The position numbers and the translations under genes were made by a program. DNA of 64,000 nucleotides from Ctenosaura bakeri (taxonomy: Eukaryota > Chordata > Lepidosauria > Squamata > Iguanidae): NCBI GenBank assembly GCA_948474755.1, contig CAOLHI010000655.1, forward strand, positions 248,001 through 312,000, in the 5' to 3' direction. Of this stretch, positions 1 through 10,829 are shown piece by piece. The notes below the pieces were generated by a model that worked only from the letters and a program-made list of their open reading frames with translations, ran no database searches and was not told the origin of the DNA. Within the stretch, counting starts at the first letter, position 1. Each line of letters opens with the position of its first letter.

Positions 1-1066
1 ATTATCAACTGAAGCCAACACACCATGTATCCGATGAAACGGGCTCCGTGTTGCAACAATTGGGTCTATGCTACAGAACTGTACATCACCATTAATTTAT
101 GCTTCTTTACAGCTGTTACTTATTTACATTGTTACTGATGTGGCACAAAAAAACAGTAACTGATTCCAACATGAGGACAGTGTAATTTCAGTGAGTCTTG
201 AAACCTTGACTAAGCTACTAAGATAAGATGGAAGACAGATTTTGGAAGGTGGTTTTAGGGATTAGGACAGCAAATGAAAAACACTTGATTCCATCCCTTT
301 TGATTAGAGCTTTCTATAAATGGGGGGACAAAACAAGAGAAAAACACTCTCTCTGAGAAAAGAACTAGCAGCCAGTTACACAAATGCCAAGAGAAATTTA
401 GAACAGAAACAAGGACACCCCCACTATATAACAGGCAAAGCTACCACTGACTTTACATGAAAGTGACAAGATTTATCCTTTATTTGCTTCATACTTTCTC
501 TTTGCTGACCAGTGTGATCACTGGGTTTCAATGCTTCTGCTACAACCATTTTTAATTTTTCTCAGTTGCCTTAATGATCAATACTTGTAGCCTGATTTGA
601 CATATGTCTACTTAAAAATATGTCCTGCCAAGTTGCAAACTCGAAAAAAAGTATGCAGAAACTGCAGTATGAAACATGAACAACCACCACGATTTCAGGG
701 AGTATAACCAAAACAGCTAATTCTTCATGGTTTCTTGGTTAGCAATTACTAATTTCTGTTTATTTTGCCTTCAGATATTCTCTCTCTTTCTCTCTCTCCA
801 CAGAGAATGAGGGAGAGAAAGAGAATTATGTGTTTATTTTAAAATGTCAAAATTTATTCACCGGCAATGCTTTTTGTACTAGAATCATACTATCAGAATT
901 TCACACATAGCTGTTTTGCCATATCATTCTTTCTATACAAGAAAATTAGATGAGTAAAATGTTTTAGACTTAGATTGAAACCCTCCCTTTTTTCACATTT
1001 GTAACATGTAATTTTTAATGGCACTCATGAGCTCAATAGTACAGCAGTGAGTTTAAGGATTACTAC
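1..1066. other. FAM193A intron, no gene seen
   Basis: AT-rich intron sequence. The only structure noted is a CT-rich run at about 778-800 followed by its GA-rich complement near 805-825, which could form a short hairpin. Confidence 0.6.
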
Positions 1067-1272
1067 CTGGCATGTATAAATTACACGCAAGTCTGCATCA
1101 GGTCCAGGAGAAAGTTCCATGTAGCATATGGCCTTGGCAAGTTCCTCCTTTATCGGGAGAAGTGGAGCCATGATACAGGGTATCCAACAAGCATCATCAC
1201 TTAAGAAGGAAGGAGCAGATGCCCCCTTCTCATTTGACATTTTGATAGAGAGTACTGTAGTGGCAACCACCT
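1067..1272 (-). other. Exon-like segment of unknown origin (206 bp)
   Basis: The minus strand has a T-rich acceptor (TTTTCTTAGCAG), then AG plus 68 open codons, then CCAG and a GTAGTA donor. The peptide includes SDDACWIPCIMAPLLPIKEE and ends PGPDADLRVIYTCQ. It looks like a genuine coding exon in length, splice signals and codon make-up, but it cannot follow the preceding FAM193A exon in frame (TGA after 13 codons) and no family was recognised. It could be an alternative exon, part of a nested gene, or a decayed transposon. Confidence 0.35.
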
Positions 1273-1948
1273 CTGCTAAGAAAAGTCAACAATGTAATTC
1301 CCCTTCCTTTTTTTCAGTTTGCAAAGATGGCTCCAAGTGGGTCTTTGAATAAGCTCATAGCCAAGCAACTATATGCTTTTCAATTGATGATCTGTTGTTT
1401 TCATATATATATTGTTTTTAAATTTGTCATACATTTTCTTGTGAGGTTTTGTTGAAGAGTAAACACAGTCATAGTCTACATAAAAAAACAATTAAAAATG
1501 TGTGAACAGCCAATGGTATGGCAGATATGAAAACACAACCCTAAAAGGTAAGGAATATCCCTGTTGGAAAAACAGGGCTCATTTTTACCCACTTAGCTTA
1601 AAAAGTTTTCAGAAGACTCTGAAGAAAACTCAGAGTATGCATCCAAAGAAACAAAAATGCCAAAGAAGTGTGTGTCAGAACAGTAGGAAATTCAGACATA
1701 CTGAGCTGAAAAGCACCATCAGACAGACGATATAAAGAGGGGGCAGATTTTTAACAAAGCTTTAACATAGAAGATATGGCAGCTACAGCTGCTTCCTTAG
1801 CTACCTATTTCTAAAATCCAGACTGAGTTTCAAAGTTAACCTTCACCCACATCTTAAACCAAAAATAACTTGAATTATATAATACAAAAAAGGGAAATGG
1901 CAACAATGAACAAATAGAGTAAAGGGGTGATGAACAACAAAATCTCAC

Positions 1949-2228
1949 CTGCAAACACTTGATGCAGCACTAACCAAGCTCTCTTTGGTTGAGGGAGATG
2001 CAACTGTTGCTGGATAAAGGCCCAAATTTGTTTCTGCAAAGCTGGGAGCAGTGGTAATAGCTCTGGAGAATGATGGAATACCGGAGCCTGGAAGATGGGG
2101 GGCAGAAGAAGGAGAAAGCACCACAGGAGAAAGCGAAGATAGTGGTGCTATAGCAGTGGGACTGTTTTGTGGTATAGCTGATGCAGAACACCTGTGATCC
2201 TCTGCACTGAGATTATGGAACACATCAC
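1949..2228 (-). CDS. FAM193A: FAM193A coding exon, last one visible
   Basis: 280 bp: two bases, 92 codons, two bases. It opens with the codon completing SLG, then DVFHNLSAEDHR, followed by a Pro/Ser/Ala-rich tract (PTAIAPLSSLSPVVLSPSS) and ends SAASSVC plus AG. The donor is GTGAGA. The next exon (expected to encode the family's DPDCEGHRC-like cysteine motif) is not in the remaining 1.9 kb, so it should lie left of the window. Confidence 0.94.
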
Positions 2229-2594
2229 CTAATGTGACAAAGGAAATGTATTCAGATTCTCTAAGTTAAAATTGCAAGATACCTTGACATCTGTGGCATT
2301 CTAAAATCAACAGAAAAAAATGTCACCTTCCTGAATTTTTAAAAAAGTCATTGTAATACATTTTAATTAAGTGTCTTGGTCAGAGATTTACACTGGCTGT
2401 TATCAGTTTACAAGGTGATACCAAAATCCATGCAATTTGATAAGGACACTCAAGAACAGAGTAGGAAGACAGCTGTAGACACCAGATTTACATTGGATTT
2501 TTCCTGCTTGCTTCTTTTTCTTTCTGATAGATGTTGTAATGATTTTATTTTAGCTTGGTTTTCTACAAGTTACTGTACGAATTTCTAAAAATAT

Positions 2595-2780
2595 GTACAG
2601 CGGGCACTTGGTATTTGCCGGGATTTGGTTCCAGGACCCCCTCCCCCATGGATACCAAAATTTGTGTTATGCTAAGTCCTGTTTCATACAACGATGTAAA
2701 ATGGCATCCCTTATTTAAAATGGCAAAATGGAAATTTACTTTTTGGATATATTTATCTATTTTGGAATATTGAAGGCCAA
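2595..2780. repeat. Tigger/pogo-like MITE, one end
   Basis: Begins TACAGCGGGCACTTGGTAT, continues with the GGTTCCAGGACCCC and GATACCAAAAT segments typical of Tigger-type miniature elements. The other terminal repeat was not found, so it is truncated or decayed. Confidence 0.5.
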
Positions 2781-4440
2781 CTATATTTATAATGAATAGA
2801 ATCAGCTGTTTATTTATTGAGAAGTTTAATAGTACAACAGCACAAATATACACATCTTAAGAATTACCATGGCTGGTGATTATAAAGGCAAACAGTTTGC
2901 TAGTTCAACACAAAAATGAGTGTTCAGAATAAGAGTAAGTTGAAAGAGTCGGCACAAACATTAGAAGAAAAGGAAGAAGAAATGATTTCAGAAAAACAGA
3001 TGAACCAAAAAGGCTGCAGGTCACAGAAAAAGGAAGAGACCATTTCAGCCTAGATTGGTTCCTTCACGTTGCTGGAATACGTGTTTTCTGTGTGTCAAGT
3101 TTCCAAGACAACTCTATTTGTGGCACAATCTGCCCCACTTTCTTTTCATAAAGAAAGGCCTTCTATCACACAAACCTGATAAAGTAGGTAGTGAGATCAT
3201 CTGCATCTAAGTGAGGAGTGGGAATTACAACACCCAACAGCACTAGTTAGCATAGCCAATGGTGCAGCATGATGGGAGCTGCAACTCCATTAACATCTAG
3301 AAGGCTAGCTTTATCTGCTGAACTGCTGACTACTACATAACTTGTCATTTTTTAACAGAATTTGAACCGGAAGGTCAACAAACAGAGCCAACAACAGAAA
3401 AGACTGAACTTATTTTGAGCTACGTATAAAACAGACAATCTGATCCTGATGGTCTGAGTTTTTTTGGCAGAAAAAAAAATAAAGCCAGCATGTCCTGATA
3501 AAATTTTCAAAAACACTGTCCCTTGAAGAAACATTACATCCTAAGGGAGTATTCACAGATTACAGCATTCTTTAAATCACCAATCGCCTTAACAGAAATA
3601 GCATAATGGAAGCACTATTTTATTCTTCTATCTGCTTCTTTAAGTTTTTCAGGAGTGTGGACTTAATTTCCAGTCTTGCACTGAGTTAAATCTTTCTTTG
3701 CTTGAACTCTGTATTCTGAACAAACGTACTTTATTAACTTCATTAGTGCAATTCCTGTCTCTGCCACAAGCAGATGGGCAACTGATATTCTTTAATCGGT
3801 TTATGGATCTGCAGATCTAGAAGTCCATCCTAGTTGTGATGCAGCATTATTGAAACTCCTTCCCCACGGAGACCAGCATGATGTTGAGTCCATTTTCTAT
3901 CCCATGCCCTATAAAGACATTTTTATTTACCAATGCCTTTTACATCTGATCAGTTTTAGTTTTGTATATTTTGTATTGTTCACTTTTATGTCTGTGTGCT
4001 TCTCCAGGCTGACAATTTATCGTATACTTTTTCATGACAGTTCTTGCTGCTTCCCGATTCAAATCCCACCTCTTTTGGCATGAAATAAAGAAGTAGTGGG
4101 GGGGGCAGCATTCGGACAGGAAAGAAACAGATTCCTTCTTCTACCATCACTTTTCCCAACTTTCACCATTTCTTTCCCTTCTCTTCCCCTCAATGTCTCC
4201 TTTTAATGTATTCAATTAAAATAACTCTCTCTCTAGTGTTGTAAGGCATTAGAATCTTATTCTCTGAAAGAATACTACCCTACAATAGTCAATGTGAGAA
4301 AGCAAGTAGAGGACAATTTCTAAGATTCCCCCCACCTCTTTTTCCCTGTCCTGTACTTCTAATGCAGGAATGAGCCAGAGCCAATTTTTCTCTCTCACCC
4401 TCCTCCACCCAGCACATCAAAATATCTCAATTTTTCTTCA
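2781..4440. other. Intron with one short repeat fragment
   Basis: At about 3,210-3,305 there is a GGGAATTACAACACC ... GATGGGAGCTGCAACTCC block like the palindromic hAT-type fragments common in amniotes. The rest shows no coding signal or clear repeat; 4,100-4,430 is pyrimidine-rich. Confidence 0.4.
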
Positions 4441-5180
4441 GGGTGCTTCTCAAAATGGCAACCAGAAGTGACACTTTATCACTTTCTGTCATCATTTTGT
4501 GGATTCCAATAAAAGCAGAGGGTACAAAGGGGTTCTGGTGTCCGAGCTTGGTCTGGGCAGGCAGGCAGGAGAAGCTGATAACAAACACAGGTCAGAAACT
4601 CAGCAGTAACTTAAGTGGTCAGTTTACTGAAGAAAGGAAACAGCTTTGCAAATGAGAAGCAATAAGGGTCCCAACAATGTCCATAAATCAGAGGAAGGCA
4701 AAAACAAACACAAGTCAAAGGCAGAAACACAGGCAAGGGAAGCAAACAGAAGCATGCACAGGAGAAATGGTCAGTTGATTGCTAACAAAGACTAGAGTGG
4801 AAAGGCTCAGTTCTTATAGGCTCCAGGGTCAGCGCAGCTGGTGCCTGATTAATTGGCGCTTGGCATAAATTTGCTGGGAGCAATACAGGAGATCCCTTTG
4901 GGGTCTACATTGGGCAAAGCTAAGTACAGCTAGATCATTCTCTGTGTCAGAGTGAGCAGGGTTCCCTGCTGGGGCTGACACTTCTGTCCCTGGGGCGCGT
5001 GGTGGTATTGTCTGTTCTCCAGGTTCTGCTGCAGCAGTCTCTGTGTCAGAGCTCAGAGTACATTCTGCTGCCTCAGAGTCTGAGTCTGAGTCTAGGTCCT
5101 GGAAGCCCATGACACCTGGAGGGTTTGGTGGGGTGAAGAGTTTACTGGGTTTTTGCATGTTTGGAGGCATTTTCTGCTTG
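4440..5180 (-). mobile_element. Possible LTR-retrotransposon remnant
   Basis: A minus-strand open frame of 113 codons (5,170-4,829) has an acidic Asp-Ser repeat (DLDSDSDSEAAE) and a proline-rich start. It is followed by A/G-rich, LTR-like sequence to about 4,440. The layout resembles a similar region at 21.3-21.97 kb. No protease, RT or integrase motif is visible, so the class is inferred only from style. Confidence 0.3.
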
Positions 5181-5920
5181 ATTTTTGGGTGAAAACTGCC
5201 TGAAAATCAAATTGATTTTTTAATTGGAAGATAGTTGTATGACTTTGAGAAACTGGGAGGAGACTTCAGGGGCTGCAAAAGTAGGGTCCAGACATTTCAT
5301 GTAGCCAGCAGGCTGCAGGTTCTCCACTCCCGTTTTAATGTTTTAAATTATTTAAAAAACACTTGTCTAGAGTTTTCTGCACCAGATTTACCGCCCACAC
5401 TAGTCAGTTTTAACTGAAGTTGGAAGAGGGAGGAGGGAACATCATTGGAAGCTTTCTTCCATCTGAGTGCTTAGGTTGACTAGTGGCAGGAGGAAGTTGT
5501 TCTTTCCAAGCACAGGAGGCCACTATTTTTGTGCTGAGCATCTAGAATGAGCTTTAACAACTAAATGTATCAAAAGAAGGTATGGGGAAGGAAGAGAAAT
5601 CAGGCAGAGGGTGGAAACATGGTCAAAAAAATAGGGGGGTCTGAAGGGCTGGACACACTTACTTTGATTGTCACAATCCATGCAACAAGGCAATGTGTGT
5701 ATATGTATGTATGTATGTATTTAAAACTGCTTTTTTGACAAGAACAAAATATGTCAGAGTAATGTGGAAAAGAAGTAAGTAACACGGCAACAAATGCTGC
5801 CATCTTTTGAAACATCTGTCACAACTGGAAGAGCTCTGTAAATCTGAAATATTATGTAAACCGCTCTGGGAACTTTGTTAGCTAAAAACATCATAACAGG
5901 TGCACTGAATAAATAGTTAC
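5181..5920. other. Intron with a short microsatellite
   Basis: A GTAT-type run lies at about 5,697-5,722. Nothing else recognised. Confidence 0.5.
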
Positions 5921-6193
5921 CTAGTGATGATGCTCTTTTAGATGAAACTTTAAACTGGTTGTTGCTTGATTGTACTGTAGTAGCAGTGCATGAGACTGAA
6001 GATGTTGCTGAAGATGTTGCCATAACTACTTTATTACTGTGCATAAAAGCATCTTGAAATTGATACAGACATTTTTTCTTTAACAAAGTTTCCTTTTTAT
6101 TGCTATCAGTCATTGTCATTCCTTCATTTCCAATTGTTACAGGAAGTGAGTTAGGACTTGGTTCTGCAGCAGATGATGCTACTACATCATTCC
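5921..6193 (-). CDS. FAM193A: FAM193A coding exon with the most conserved central block
   Basis: 273 bp: two bases, 90 codons, one base. It encodes KKKCLYQFQDAFMHSNKVVM, then ATSSATSSVSCTATTVQSS and FKVSSKRASSL plus G. This KKKCLY-FQDAF-NKVVMATSS block is close to invariant in vertebrate FAM193A and is the strongest evidence for the identification. The acceptor is TTTGTAG and the donor GTAACT. Confidence 0.96.
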
Positions 6194-8184
6194 CTACAAA
6201 TGGAAGAAAAACATAAACTAGCTAAATAATTTGGCATGCTCAGAGCTGCTGTAACGCCATTTAAGTTAAAACAATATATTAAGGTGGTTTTATCTGTAAC
6301 TACCTAATGCACTGTTTTAACTTAAATCTAGGTTTATAAAACAGCTCACATATGAAAGCTAACTTTCCTATCCAACCTGATGTGAGAAAGGTATTTTAAG
6401 ATTAGGGAAACACATCTAGAATTTATATTATTTTCATAATCATATTTTAAAACCTTGAGAAATAAAGTCATAATATATCCCCAGAAATTTGTTTTTTTTT
6501 TAATACACTGTCAACTCATAAGCAGGCTAGGTTGACCTGGTTCTGCTATACTAAAGAATCACAATTGTGACACATTTGTTTGATCAGGTGAAACAATCAT
6601 GAAAAGAGAACAATACTGAGGACAGAGAAGCACTCTATGCCTAGTAAAAACTGGACTGCCACCATGGATTTTAGTAGGGGTGACACCATTTTTGAAAGAA
6701 ATCCAGAGTCTACTACTTTGACAAGAGTGCCAAGCAATTTGGAACAAAGGATGGTATTCTTCACTTGAACTTGTTAGTTTTTTAAAAAAATATTCTCTTC
6801 AATGGGATATATCTCTAATAGTAAGAAAATAATCCCATGAAAGTAAAGAAAGAAAAAAAGAAAGGAAGGAAGCCCCAGTTTGCATCTGCACCTTAATCAT
6901 CATATTTAACAGTAACATTTAGTGGTGAGTGAAGTAAAGCTTCTTATCTGTACTAGACACCTCTCCTACCCTTACATGTATGTATGAAAGATTGAAACAC
7001 AAACTGATGAGAGACTCTTCAATTTTACTTCTCTGGCTGAATTTTTAGTCCACTAACTGGGATCAAAAGACATTCATTTAGCATTAAAAACAACAACAAC
7101 ACAATGCCTCTAGGCAGCTCCTGACCATAAATGTTTTCAGTGTCAGAACTGAGTTAAGTGCTTTCAGACACAAAAATTACTAATCATTCACAATTAGTCA
7201 TTTTGTTCCTGAGACTGCTAAAATGGCAGGGTTTCAGAAATCACTACTGCAATTTTCTGCCTATCCCTGCCCTAATGTATACTGGATTAGGGTTCTTTCT
7301 AATTGTCTTCAAGGATACCACAATGTAAAGTATTCTGTAACAGTCAAGTCAGCACTTAGCTGCCTTTTCACATCAAAACATGTATTAACAGCAAATGTTT
7401 TCCCCTGAGATCTTACTGAGATTTTTGAAAAATCTGATAAGAGATCTGGAACTGATACTGAATACTGAAAGTACATCCATAGAGGATTAGCAAGTAAGTG
7501 GAAGGGTACTGAACAGCTAAAGCTACAGAGCTATTGCTGTAAGTAGTTGGGTTGAAATAAAATTTATCTGCTTTGCAAGTATGGCAGAAGATGTGACTGC
7601 AAAAGGTACATGATTAGGTTCCTCTGTGGTTTAAAATAAATTAATGGCAGCCACAAAAGGGAGAGACTTCAATCAGAACCATGATGGTGGGGGAAGATGA
7701 TTAATTTCCCCCTCCCCAACTTCCTGAAGGAAATGTTTCTCTCTCTCTCACTCACAGCTGCCTCTTGATTCAAGTAAGCATACTCACACATAACTCTGGT
7801 CAATTTCAGTCTCACCTCCGCAACCATTATTGATTTCATTTTTAAGAACTACACAGGCGATCCTAGCCATGACTTATCCATATCCTACCTGGTCTACACC
7901 AAAAGCTATACTAGAGCACTGAAGGCTAATACTGCCCCCTCCATCCAAAATCTCAATACAGATAACAAACCCATGAAGCTCCAGACAATCCATGGTGGCT
8001 TGCACATCCCCCTGGCCTTGTTCAGGGATGGTAAATGAATTAGCAGATTGCTGACATGTGGGTGACCGTGCACGTGCATGCCACTTAACTGCACATGAGC
8101 TACTAGCACCTTTATAGACACCTGAGGATAAGTCGAAAGATGGAAGGGCAGAGGCTTGTATTAGTAGTGATCTTCCACACAAGC
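6194..8184. other. FAM193A intron, nothing recognised
   Basis: AT-rich, with short CT and GAAA/GAAG simple runs (7,738-7,755; 6,843-6,870). The overlapping minus-strand frames at 7.87-8.25 kb lack splice sites and familiar motifs. Confidence 0.5.
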
Positions 8185-8345
8185 AAACTTGAGGTACCAT
8201 ATTTGCCAGTATATAAGAGGCACCGGCGTATAAGATGCAACACATTTACACACCAGCAAAACTATCTGCCGGTGTATAAGACACAACAGCATAAAAGACG
8301 CATCCCATTTTCAAACAGTATTTTTCGGGGGGGAAAGTGAGCTTT
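8185..8345. repeat. TATAAGACGC-type DNA-transposon fragment
   Basis: Contains repeated AGTATATAAGAGGC, CGTATAAGATGC, GTGTATAAGACAC and ATAAAAGACGC motifs, the style of a known group of non-autonomous DNA elements whose ends read GCGTATAAGACG. Ends not defined. Confidence 0.4.
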
Positions 8346-8986
8346 ATACACCAGGAAACATGGTACTTCTTGAGAGCAGAGTGAGCTGGGATGTATCAAT
8401 ACACCTCCTGGAAGCTGAGGGACAGCAGCTAATCCCTCCCCTCCCAGATTCCACTAAAGGGCCTCCATGCAGAACTTACGCTTGAGCACGAATTGATTGA
8501 CCTTGCAAGAATAATAAGTGGAGGGGGGAAATCCTTGAATTTAGTACGTGAAGTTGTATTTTAGCCAGAGTGCTAAAGCCCTGTCCTGACCCAAGCTGAC
8601 GTAGGACAGAACTGGGAAGGCAGGAACCAGACATAGCATGGAGGATTGCCTCCCCACACTGCAGGAAAAGTATTTTTTTTTTTTACAGAACTGAATATAA
8701 TTCACCATCATTAGCCACTCCTCCCCCGCAAAAAAATCTCTACAACCCAGAAGGAAGGAATGGAAGGTAGGGGAGAGGGCACAGCTAATTATTTTTCCAC
8801 AAACTGTATTTGCTTGTAAAGCCTATATTTATCTGCATAAACTCACATCCTGACAAGTCTATCTTAAAAAAAAACGTTGTATAAAGGAATGATTCTAACT
8901 AGCTCTGTAAAAATTAGAGAGATTTACTACAATATCTAGAACAGGAATGTCATTTTTTTCAGAATGAAACAGAATTATACCCTCAC
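8346..8986. other. Intron, nothing recognised
   Basis: No gene, RNA or clear repeat seen. Confidence 0.5.
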
Positions 8987-9173
8987 CAGGAAGTTCATCT
9001 TGCAAAAAGGTGGAAGCATACCAGTTCTTCTCATTCATGACTTCTGATTCCCAAATGCTTAGAAATTCAGAACTCTTCCAGTCTGTAGTACTCCCAAAAC
9101 CACTTGAGTAGATATGATCTTGGAATGATGTATTCATTATTTGCTGATTATTTGTATGATTCTGCATCAGAGC
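8987..9173 (-). CDS. FAM193A: FAM193A coding exon
   Basis: 187 bp, 62 codons plus one base. The acceptor is GCATAG and the donor GTGAGG. It encodes QNHTNNQQIMNTSFQDHIY, then SEVMNEKNW, and ends DELP plus G. The QNHTN, QDHIY and SEVMN-KNW blocks match FAM193A. It joins the next exon by a phase-1 intron, forming a glycine codon. Confidence 0.93.
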
Positions 9174-9318
9174 CTATGCAACAAGAGTATTTTCCAATTA
9201 GAATTCTGCTTGTTTCCATCTACCCCAAAACTATATAAATAGTCTTATGTACTGTATACTCAGCACTAAGGCAACAACTGTCCAACAGCCGTTATAGCTG
9301 GGTGATTTTGAGACATGT

Positions 9319-9520
9319 GAACCAGTATAATATAGTGGTTTGAGTGCTTGACTCTGGTCCCTAGAAACCACAGTTCCATTCCCCACTTGGCTATGGAAAC
9401 CCACTAGGTGACCTTAGGTGTGTCATACACACTCAGACCCTAGGAAACCCTATGGCAGGTTCGCCTTAGAGTTACCATTAGTTGGAAATGACTTGAAGGC
9501 ACATAACAATAATAATAATC
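9319..9520 (+). repeat. Sauria-type tRNA-derived SINE
   Basis: Starts near ACCAGTATAATATAGTGGTT, with an A-box-like part and a degraded B-box (CAGTTCCATTCC). It continues through the CTATGGAAACCCACTAGGTG body and ends GACTTGAAGGCACATAACAA with an AAT-rich tail. Plus orientation, moderately diverged. Confidence 0.8.
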
Positions 9521-10078
9521 TCAAAAAATAACATTTACAAGCTGTGTTTCTGATGTCAGTTGTTGCAATATATGACTTGAAGGAAGGTTTTACTTGGGTC
9601 GAGGTCTTCTCAATAGGGTGTTCCTTTACTATTCTGCAATTAGCATGTTGATGGAAGGGGTCCTCGCACAGCATTTACAAAGAGAATGGCAAATTACTTT
9701 CTTCATTTTTTTCAGTCTATGGTATATATGCATAAGCAGGATTAAATAACTTTTTGCCAGAGTATTTTGAAAGAAAAAGTTAGTTGTACACTGCACTCCT
9801 GAATAGCACAATTATCTCAATAAAATCTAATATTACTAAAAATCTAATTCTCTACCTTTTAAGCACTTCATTTCAGAAATGCACATGCTTCTAATTTTAA
9901 AAGTGCTCTAGTAACTGATTTGTGTAAAAAGTATAAAATATTATCTGCCATTGACCACAAAAGCTCTCTCAGTGACATCATTTAATAACATCTACCCAAT
10001 GGAATTATTTTTCTGATCAAATTAAATCATGCAAAATATTTCCTCGAAGTATGAAGACAACAACTTTGGAAGTCTTAC
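9521..10078. other. Intron, nothing recognised
   Basis: No gene or clear repeat seen. Confidence 0.5.
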
Positions 10079-10327
10079 TTTATTCTGTGCCAACGGTGGA
10101 GCAGTATAAAAGGAAGTATGGAGTGTAGGAGATAAATGAGGAACAGCAGGAAGTGGTATTTGTCCATGAATGTGAGGATAAAGATGGAGGCCAGGATGGA
10201 CAGGTTTTTCTGGAATCTTAAACTGATGCCCAGCAGGAAGACATCTCTGCTCAGTATCTGAGGAAGAGGAACCTGGGGTTTCCTGTTTGCAGATATGGCA
10301 CTCGCAACAAGATGGTACTTGATCAGC
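10079..10327 (-). CDS. FAM193A: FAM193A coding exon with CCECHICK motif
   Basis: 249 bp, 83 codons, phase 0 at both ends. The acceptor is GGTAG and the donor GTAAGA. It begins ADQVPSCCECHICKQE, a second CxxC patch, followed by four serines and a proline/histidine-rich tract containing HPGLHLYPHIHGQIPLP. It ends PPLAQNK. The CECHxCKQE and HLYPHIHG blocks are characteristic of FAM193A. Confidence 0.95.
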
Positions 10328-10529
10328 CTACCAGAAATGAAAAAGTACTTGCAACTTTAATTGGGTAGCAAGATTAGAGAAAAAAAAATCTTTAATTTCA
10401 AAGATAATTATTCACCAATTATTCAACAAGTGTTATAATCTTTTCTAATGTATTATCTTACCCTCATAATATATTCAAAATACAATAGCCTCCATTTAGT
10501 CATTTTTGCTTCTAGACAGAATTCACCTG

Positions 10530-10770
10530 GATTTGTTCTTGAACTCATTTATTTCTCTCTTTGGAAGTCCATGATATATCCTGACACTTAAGGAGTTTAT
10601 CTAGTTCCTTCACAGCTGCCCTCCCAAATCTTAGTCTTCTTCAGATATCTTGACTAGAATACCCATTCTGATTTATGACTCAGCACAGTATGTCTTTAAC
10701 TATTTCTCTATTTTCATCATCTACTTTGAAGTCATGTAAATCATCTGTGGTCATTATTTCTGTTTTCTTA
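10530..10770 (-). mobile_element. RTE-BovB LINE fragment, minus strand
   Basis: The minus strand encodes LNIKKTEIMTTDDLHDFKVD, then FGRAAVKELDKLLKCQDIS with intervening stops. These are the late reverse-transcriptase and post-RT segments of BovB-type RTE elements. It is a short decayed piece that directly precedes a plus-strand BovB copy. Confidence 0.75.
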
Positions 10771-10829
10771 ATGTTCAGTAGAGAGGATCCACTGTATTAA
10801 GCCTAACTGACTGGAAGCAATAAGAACTC

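Noticed and set aside
7874..8245. Minus-strand open frame of 123 codons
   Set aside because: No splice sites in phase with neighbouring FAM193A exons, a second overlapping frame is equally long, and part is the TATAAGACGC repeat.
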